DNA of 12,018 nucleotides. It comes from Pseudomonadota bacterium (GTDB lineage Bacteria; Pseudomonadota; Alphaproteobacteria; Rhizobiales; Xanthobacteraceae). Shown piece by piece: positions 6,948-12,018 of the stretch. The notes under the pieces were generated by a model that saw nothing but the letters and a program-made list of their open reading frames with translations, searched no databases and was not told the DNA's origin. Location of the stretch: contig JAEXHR010000249.1 of NCBI GenBank assembly GCA_023449855.1, positions 1 through 12,018 of the forward strand, read 5' to 3'. Positions within the stretch are counted from its first letter, which is position 1. Each line of letters starts with the position of its first letter. Both the position numbers and the translations under genes were made by a program.

Positions 6948-9104
6948 ATGAGCCTTCCATCGCTACCAGTCTATTACTACCTCGATCATTTCAGGGAGAT
7001 GTTGGGCTTCGTTGCGGAAACCTATGCGTCGATCCTGACCGAGGAGCACCATAATTTTTCTCGCTCTTTCGGCCGATTGTCCCGTGATGCGCAGTGTCTG
7101 CTCGTCCGGATGGTCAACCGGCGTGGTTCGGTCTTCAATCGCGAGCATTTCAAGTACGCTGAGATCTTCGACGTCCGCTCCGCGCTGGAGGAATTGAGGG
7201 GCATTGGTCACGCTCGATCGCTCGTCCCGGACGATTACGCGGCGTTTCTATCACGACTTCCGAAGACCGAATTGTTCACCGGGGGCAAAAGCGCGGGATA
7301 TTCCGACATCCGCTCTTCGTGGTCGAAACCAAGGCTGGTCGAGTTCTTTGCCCAGCGCATCCCCTTCGATACTGCCGTTGAGTACTGTGACGGAGACCGG
7401 TTCGTAGTTCTTGCCGGCACCAGCCCGATCGAATTCCAGCTTTATCTCTACTTCGGCAAGACTGAGGTCGATCTGAAGAACTTCGCGCTTCGCGATCTCG
7501 GTCTCATGCGGACAAACGGCGCGTCGGCCTTCAGCGCTCGCTTCGAGGACGGCGACGAGGCGAGGGCCTGTTTCTATTACAGTCAGATTCTGGACCGTAC
7601 CGAAGAGAAATGCGCCAATGTCTATCGACTTTGCGCCGAAGAAGTCCTCGCCGGTCCGTTCTGTCCAACGGACTACGCGGTTGAACTCCGCGGGCGCGCT
7701 GCATGCCGTGTCGGCCAATTTTTCGAGAAGCTTGGGGATCTCGAGCTCGCGGACTCCCTTTATCGCGCCGGGGAATCCGCCGACTGTCGCGAGAGGCTGG
7801 TCCGGCTCGTCTACGTCTCAGGCGACAAGATCGAAGCGGAGGCGCTTCTCACGCGGATGATCGATGATCCGTTGACGGATGAGGAGCTGACATTTGCGGC
7901 AGACTTCCATGCACGCAAATTCGGAGGTCGCCGGACGGGGGCCTGTACTGAAATGCTCCGGGCCGCGACGACGATTGCCATCGACGACGCCCATCGCGGC
8001 AATCCGGAGGCGGGCGTGGCCTTGTTCAAACGTCGTCAGGGCTATCGCGTCTTTTTCACCGAAAACAACGTCTGGCTCGCGATGTTCGGGCTCATCTTCT
8101 GGGACGAGCTGTTCGAATCCGATCAACTCAATAGCGGCTTCGACTGGGTACCGCGTTGCCTAAAGGACGGAAGTTTTTTGCGTCGGTTCGAGCCGCAAAT
8201 CGCAGCCAAGCTCGATGCCGTGCGATCCGGAGCGGCTCTCAACATCCTCCTTAGATCTGTCGCCGGGAAGTGGGGAAAGCCGAATGGGCTATTCACATGG
8301 GATCATGTCGATCTGGACGCCCTGCAGTGCCTGCTGGCCGGTGTGGACACAGCGGGCCTCGCGAACATCCTGGAGGCTATGTGCCGCGATTTCCGTTCGA
8401 TGCGGGATGGTTTCCCGGACCTGATGCTGGTTCAGGATGGCAAAGTCTCGTTCAGCGAGGTGAAAGCAGAGGGAGACGTCATCCGACGAAATCAACTGAC
8501 CCGTCTTCGGCAACTCGGCAATGCCAAAATCCCGGTAGAGATTGGTCGCGTCGCCTACAGGTTCGATCCCGATCAGGATTACGTCGTCGTGGACGTGGAG
8601 ACGACCGGCGGCATGGCTTCGTTCGACCGTATTACCGAAATCGGGGCGGTTAAGATGCGTAACCACCAGATCGTCGGTGAGTGGCATTCCTTGTTGAATC
8701 CGCAGCGGGCGATACCATCCAAGATCGTCCAACTCACCGGCATCACCAACGAAATGGTGCGCGACGCTCCGCTGTTCGCGACCGTCGCCGACAGTTTCAT
8801 GGAATTCATGGGCGACGGCATCTTCGTCGCGCACAATGTGAATTTCGACTATGGGTTCATTTCGAGCGAGTACGAACGGTTGGAGCGGCGCTTCCGCTTT
8901 CCGAAGGTTTGCACCTGCGCCGGCATGCGTAGGACGCATCCCGGGCTCGATTCGTACGGGCTCGGAAACTTGAGCCGGACCTTCGGTCTCTCTCTTGAGA
9001 CCCACCATCGCGCTCTCTGCGATGCGCGCGCAGCCGCTGGCCTTTTGAATCTTATGAATGCAAAGCGGCAAGAGGATTCGCAGTTCCAAGGCTGCGCGGC
9101 CTGA
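6948..9104 (+). CDS. FAN1-like VRR-NUC nuclease fused to a DnaQ-like DEDDh 3'-5' exonuclease
   Basis: A 718-residue protein with two nuclease modules. Residues 1 to about 110 look like the FAN1 N-terminal DNA-binding region (HNFSRSFGRLSRDAQCLLVR, winged-helix-like). The middle (about 220-340) is helical and TPR-like. Residues 365-530 carry the VRR-NUC site: E372 in TENNVWLAMFGLIFWDELF, D491 in FPDLML, E504 and K506 in SEVKAEGD, and Q516. FAN1 enzymes cut branched DNA and unhook interstrand crosslinks. From about 543 an exonuclease domain follows with D549 and E551 (VVDVETTGG), D634 (NVNFDYGF), and H687/D692 (HHRALCDAR), a complete DEDDh set as in the proofreading subunit of polymerase III. 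Known bacterial FAN1 is shorter, about 560 residues. An in-frame stop at 6915-6917 and no other start codon between fix the start at ATG 6948, which lacks a good Shine-Dalgarno. An SOS box lies upstream. Substrate is inferred, not shown. Confidence 0.9.
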   Translation: MSLPSLPVYYYLDHFREMLGFVAETYASILTEEHHNFSRSFGRLSRDAQCLLVRMVNRRGSVFNREHFKYAEIFDVRSALEELRGIGHARSLVPDDYAAFLSRLPKTELFTGGKSAGYSDIRSSWSKPRLVEFFAQRIPFDTAVEYCDGDRFVVLAGTSPIEFQLYLYFGKTEVDLKNFALRDLGLMRTNGASAFSARFEDGDEARACFYYSQILDRTEEKCANVYRLCAEEVLAGPFCPTDYAVELRGRAACRVGQFFEKLGDLELADSLYRAGESADCRERLVRLVYVSGDKIEAEALLTRMIDDPLTDEELTFAADFHARKFGGRRTGACTEMLRAATTIAIDDAHRGNPEAGVALFKRRQGYRVFFTENNVWLAMFGLIFWDELFESDQLNSGFDWVPRCLKDGSFLRRFEPQIAAKLDAVRSGAALNILLRSVAGKWGKPNGLFTWDHVDLDALQCLLAGVDTAGLANILEAMCRDFRSMRDGFPDLMLVQDGKVSFSEVKAEGDVIRRNQLTRLRQLGNAKIPVEIGRVAYRFDPDQDYVVVDVETTGGMASFDRITEIGAVKMRNHQIVGEWHSLLNPQRAIPSKIVQLTGITNEMVRDAPLFATVADSFMEFMGDGIFVAHNVNFDYGFISSEYERLERRFRFPKVCTCAGMRRTHPGLDSYGLGNLSRTFGLSLETHHRALCDARAAAGLLNLMNAKRQEDSQFQGCAA

Positions 9105-9185
9105 TCGAGCCATGGCCGGAATGGTATTCCAGAAATGGCGCAAAGCGGGCGTTCCGGTGGAGTGGCCCGATGGTCCTGCCCGCAT
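9105..9185. other. Short convergent intergenic gap
   Basis: The nuclease gene and the DUF421 gene end facing each other here. A small hairpin GGAAT-GGT-ATTCC (9118-9130) is present but has no T-run on either side, so no intrinsic terminator is called. No other gene is supported. Confidence 0.5.
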
Positions 9186-9716
9186 TCAGGAAAGTTCTTT
9201 GGCTCTATTCGTATGGCTAGAGCCGGACTCGTTTTCGCTCTCGTAAGTAATGACGCTGATATCCCCACTGCTTTCGAGGCAAGCTAGCTTGACGGTTTCA
9301 AGCTCCTCCACGCCTTGCGTCCGTAGCAGCGATCTCAATTCGTCTTCCGTTACGAGCTCCTTACGCATGTTACGTCGCAGCATTCGCCCATTTTCGATAA
9401 GCTTGACCTTGGGCGATGTGATCAGGATTTCCAAAGCGGGCACGCGATAGGCGAGCCATTGCAAGCCATAGCTCCAGAACATCACGGTGCAGATCAGGAT
9501 CGCCGCTTCCGTCACGGACTCGTTGCGCCCCAGTGCATCCGTCGTTGCCTCGACGATGAGCACGACGACCAGCAGGTCGGGAATACCAACTGCTCCGGCC
9601 TGCCTGTTGAGAAAAAAGCGCAGGATGAAGAACAGCAGGAAGTAGATGAGCGTACCGCGTAAAATTACCTCGGCAATAGAATTCTGCGGAACGAGAATGG
9701 ACGACCAGTCGATCAC
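9186..9716 (-). CDS. DUF421 / YetF-family membrane protein
   Basis: Membrane protein of the DUF421 family (YetF-like), whose biochemical role is not established. In order: three hydrophobic segments (about residues 12-35, 43-60 and 68-90), including the family signature GIPDLLVVVLIVEA, then a cytoplasmic YetF-type domain with LIENGRMLRRNMRKELVTED and LRTQGVEELETVKLACLESS followed by GDISVI. The visible product is about 176 residues, short but normal for the family. GTG at 9716 was chosen because GAGG lies seven bases upstream and the next residues IDWSS match the usual N-terminus; a TTG at 9761 would add 15 residues without a ribosome binding site. It is downstream of the oxidase genes on the same strand, 112 bp after the small membrane protein, so it may be a separate unit. 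The C-terminal acidic stretch ESENESGSS is variable. Confidence 0.9.
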   Translation of the reverse strand: MIDWSSILVPQNSIAEVILRGTLIYFLLFFILRFFLNRQAGAVGIPDLLVVVLIVEATTDALGRNESVTEAAILICTVMFWSYGLQWLAYRVPALEILITSPKVKLIENGRMLRRNMRKELVTEDELRSLLRTQGVEELETVKLACLESSGDISVITYESENESGSSHTNRAKELS

Positions 9717-9828
9717 CGCGGGGCCTCGGAATGCTATCGATTGAACTGCCGCAGATTGCAACGGCCGAGGAACGTGCCGGGTTCCCCGTTACGTCGAGCC
9801 AGGTCAGCGTTTCGGGGCGTCTTACGCC

Positions 9829-10185
9829 TCAGACGACCGTGCCGAGCGCCGTTCCGATCGCAGCGCTCGCGCAGCCCGGCAGGAGAAATGATGGAAGCGA
9901 TGTCCAGGCGACGCCGACCACCGACAAGAAGGTCAGGATCAGCGCGGCAGTCCGAAGCCAGCTGTTGCCCCGTTCCGCGCCTCTGGCAGTGACTATTGCC
10001 GTCATTGCAAGCCCGAGAAGCGCAATCATCGTCAACACGATGACGATCCCCCCTATATTTGACCGCGTGTTCAGGATCCCGGAACAGATCATTGCCTCAG
10101 CGGCGTAGACGGCTGAGAGATGCAAGAACCAGATCAGAGGAGCGACGGCGATCCGAAGCAGGTCGGCAAGCGGCCGGACTTTCAT
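9829..10185 (-). CDS. Small three-helix membrane protein downstream of the cytochrome oxidase gene
   Basis: A 118-residue hydrophobic protein with no function I can name. Three helices are visible, at about residues 11-33, 45-65 and 78-100. The first contains APLIWFLHLSAVYAAEAMIC, a W-x2-H-x4-Y-x7-C arrangement; similar small proteins with this helix occur next to terminal oxidase genes, as far as I recall. The start is ATG 10185: its stop-to-start gap to the oxidase gene is five bases, and GGGGTGA across the oxidase stop codon is a good ribosome binding site. A longer in-frame extension back to 10443 overlaps the oxidase gene and is rejected. Tight spacing says it is cotranscribed and probably translationally coupled with the oxidase, so a role as an accessory or assembly subunit is the likeliest inference. 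It ends at a GC-rich hairpin without a U-tract. Confidence 0.82.
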   Translation of the reverse strand: MKVRPLADLLRIAVAPLIWFLHLSAVYAAEAMICSGILNTRSNIGGIVIVLTMIALLGLAMTAIVTARGAERGNSWLRTAALILTFLSVVGVAWTSLPSFLLPGCASAAIGTALGTVV

Positions 10186-10190
10186 GAACG

Positions 10191-12018
10191 TCACCCCGCA
10201 AGTCTCGGGAAACCGTGAACGAGCAGAAGGCCCAGCATGCTCTGCCCCGACGTGTAATGATAGAGCAGGGCAAAATTGTCGAAGACGACCCGCCGTTCGA
10301 CATCGAGTCGGCCACCGGCGCTGCGGGCGATGGCGAATGCGGCCATGACCAGAACAGGGAGCGTCAACTGCGTCTGCAGGAACGCTCCCATGAAAACCAT
10401 CGCGCCATGGGCGTCGGCATCCGGCCGCAGGCCCGATAGCCAATGGGTGGACACGTCATGAAAGAGCGCCGCAACAAGCGCGGCACAGGACAAAACGGTC
10501 AGCAACGCGAAAGTCCAACCGTTTCGCGTCCTGCTCGGCAGCAGACGTTTCGCCATGACGACAACGGCACTCCCGAGCACAAGAATGGCGGCGGAGATGG
10601 TCGGGGATTGCAGCGGACCGAGCGCATGGGGCTTGGGCCAGAATTGGGGAGAGACCGTCCAGAGATACAGATAGGAAAACACGTAGGCGAGATACAGCGA
10701 CCCCGAAACCAGCATCAGGATGATCATCGCCCACCAGGAATGGGATGAGGATCCGGTCGCATAGGTGGGAAGCGTGATACCGCCGCCGACATCGACAGAT
10801 GGCAACGGCTTCGGATCGCTGTCCCACATCCAGACGAGGATCATGATGACGGCGAGCAGGCCGCAAGCGAGCGCCATGGTGATCGCCTTGGCGGTCAGCA
10901 GCATGAAGAAGGCCGCGGTGAAGATCGCTGCCAGCAGCGGCGTCCAGCTCGGTCCGGGCAGCCGCAGGATATATTGCGGAGCGCCCTCAATGGGCGAGGT
11001 GACGATGGTTTCGCGCCGCCCGGTGGCCGTCCCCGGCAGATAAAAACGGCCGGCGTCGACGTTCTCTGCCAGTTTCGGCTGGTCCCAGAGCGGATCGGCG
11101 CTGGTCACGATGGGAATGCTGCGCGGGCCATAGGTGCCATTGGGCAGCCACTCCAGCGAGGCGCTGTTCCAGACGTTCCCTGCCGTGTCCGCGATGCCGG
11201 GGCGCAGGTTTCGGATGAGATCGAAGACGAACAGCAAGACGCCGGCTGCAAACAGGAAGGCGCCGATCGTGGAGATCATGTTCAGGACGTCCCAGCCCAT
11301 GACTGACGGATAGGTGTAGACGCGCCGCGGCATGCCCATCAGGCCGGTGAGGTGCATGGGAAAGAACGCGACATTGAAGCCGACGAACATCAGCCAGAAG
11401 ACGGCCGTGCCGAGCCGGTTCGAGAGCGGACGGCGGCTGAAGGCCGGCGCCCAGTAGTAGAACGCAGCGAACAGCGGAAACACCATGCCGCCCACCAGCA
11501 CATAATGGAAATGCGCGACGACGAAATAGGTGTCGTGGGCCTGCCAGTCGAATGGCACCATCGCGACCATTACGCCGGTGAGCCCGCCCAGCGTAAAGAT
11601 GAAGAGAAAGCCCAGCACGAACAGTGACGGCGGCGCCCAGCGCAGCCGCCCTGTTGCGATCGTGGCGATCCACGAAAAGACCTGAATGCCGCTCGGCAAT
11701 GACACCGCCATGCTGGCTGCCGAAAAGAAACTTAGCGACAGCGCCGGAATGCCGGTCGTGAACATGTGATGGACCCAGAGTCCGAAGCTGAAGAAGCCGG
11801 TCGCGATCAAGGCGACGACTACCAGGCGATAGCCGACAAGGGGCGTGGCGGACATGGCCGGCACGATCATCGACACCATTCCGGCTGCTGGCAGGAAGAT
11901 GATGTAGACTTCGGGATGGCCAAAGAACCAGAACAGATGCTGCCACAGCAGCGCATCGCCGCCGTTGGCGGCGCCGAAGAAGGGCCACCCGACCGCCCGG
12001 TCCAGGTCGAGCAATATT
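10191..12018 (-). CDS. Heme-copper oxidase subunit I fused to a subunit III-like domain (cytochrome c oxidase), 5' end outside window
   Basis: Terminal oxidase of aerobic respiration, in the cytoplasmic membrane. The visible 608 codons lack the first part of subunit I. Counting from the TTG at 12014 as residue 1, H33 and Y37 (GHPEVY) and H82/H83 (VHHMF) are the CuB ligands and cross-linked tyrosine. E35 is the D-channel glutamate. H168 and H170 (AHFHY) bind hemes a3 and a, and R230/R231 (MPRRVY) contact heme propionates. All align without gaps to the Paracoccus enzyme at a constant offset of 243. Q111 stands where the K-channel lysine is expected. Subunit I ends near 272. A linker with two extra helices (about 325-365) leads to a subunit III-like domain of five helices (about 385-607) ending in HYTSGQSMLGLLLVHGF. 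The gene resembles fused coxA-coxC oxidases of rhizobia. TTG 12014 is not a real start; the frame continues past the edge. The small membrane protein gene begins five bases after the stop. Confidence 0.95.
   Translation of the reverse strand, partial: ILLDLDRAVGWPFFGAANGGDALLWQHLFWFFGHPEVYIIFLPAAGMVSMIVPAMSATPLVGYRLVVVALIATGFFSFGLWVHHMFTTGIPALSLSFFSAASMAVSLPSGIQVFSWIATIATGRLRWAPPSLFVLGFLFIFTLGGLTGVMVAMVPFDWQAHDTYFVVAHFHYVLVGGMVFPLFAAFYYWAPAFSRRPLSNRLGTAVFWLMFVGFNVAFFPMHLTGLMGMPRRVYTYPSVMGWDVLNMISTIGAFLFAAGVLLFVFDLIRNLRPGIADTAGNVWNSASLEWLPNGTYGPRSIPIVTSADPLWDQPKLAENVDAGRFYLPGTATGRRETIVTSPIEGAPQYILRLPGPSWTPLLAAIFTAAFFMLLTAKAITMALACGLLAVIMILVWMWDSDPKPLPSVDVGGGITLPTYATGSSSHSWWAMIILMLVSGSLYLAYVFSYLYLWTVSPQFWPKPHALGPLQSPTISAAILVLGSAVVVMAKRLLPSRTRNGWTFALLTVLSCAALVAALFHDVSTHWLSGLRPDADAHGAMVFMGAFLQTQLTLPVLVMAAFAIARSAGGRLDVERRVVFDNFALLYHYTSGQSMLGLLLVHGFPRLAG

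Noticed and set aside
8289..9185. A 298-codon minus-strand frame over the exonuclease domain
   Set aside because: It is antisense to clear DEDDh motifs and has no recognisable family features or ribosome binding site.
9058..9246. A 62-codon plus-strand frame between the convergent genes
   Set aside because: It overlaps both neighbours, begins inside the exonuclease gene, and has neither a ribosome binding site nor a recognisable motif.
9769..9785. GGAAC-N7-GTTCC inverted repeat before the DUF421 gene, resembling SOS half-sites
   Set aside because: The orientation is inverted rather than direct, so it does not fit the alphaproteobacterial LexA operator, and the neighbouring gene is not a repair gene.
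9814..9830. GGGGCGT-CTT-ACGCCTC hairpin at the end of the small membrane protein gene, as a terminator
   Set aside because: The stem contains a G-T pair and no T-run follows on the minus strand, so an intrinsic terminator is not supported.
10987..11988. A 333-codon frame on the same strand as the oxidase but in another phase
   Set aside because: The oxidase frame carries all heme and copper ligands. This one is Arg-rich low-complexity sequence, a frame-shifted shadow.

Overview
The window looks like an alphaproteobacterial chromosome or large replicon segment, most likely Rhizobiales. It is GC-rich, its imuA-imuB-dnaE2 cassette has the alphaproteobacterial layout, and two perfect GAAC-N7-GAAC boxes (the LexA operator type of alphaproteobacteria) sit in front of repair genes. 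Protein family names are from memory of family motifs; no search was run.

Left part (1-1121, minus strand): the first 177 codons of dinB (DNA polymerase IV), running off the left edge, preceded 20 nt upstream by an unrecognised six-helix membrane protein gene. A 235-bp intergenic region (1122-1356) follows, from which the minus-strand pair and the plus-strand SOS cassette diverge. It holds an SOS box at 1329-1343, a TTGACT -35 candidate and a short imperfect direct repeat.

Centre (1357-9104, plus strand): imuA, imuB and dnaE2 are tightly overlapped (about 80 nt between imuA and imuB, ATGA between imuB and dnaE2) and form the damage-inducible mutagenesis cassette. ImuB is a Y-family-like protein without catalytic acids that acts as a hub; ImuA is a RecA-like accessory protein; DnaE2 is the error-prone C-family polymerase. 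After 125 bp comes a separate transcription unit with its own perfect SOS box (6852-6866). It encodes a 718-residue nuclease that appears to fuse a FAN1-like VRR-NUC nuclease to a DnaQ-like DEDDh 3'-5' exonuclease. This is the most interesting object in the window: a two-nuclease protein, probably under LexA control, next to the translesion mutasome.

Right part (9186-12018, minus strand, convergent with the nuclease gene): an unrelated respiratory block. A heme-copper oxidase gene enters from the right edge and joins subunit I to a subunit III-like domain. It keeps all visible heme and copper ligands, but glutamine replaces the K-channel lysine. A small membrane protein follows 5 nt downstream, then a DUF421/YetF-family membrane protein after 112 bp. 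Nothing indicates a mobile element, tRNA, rRNA or CRISPR array.
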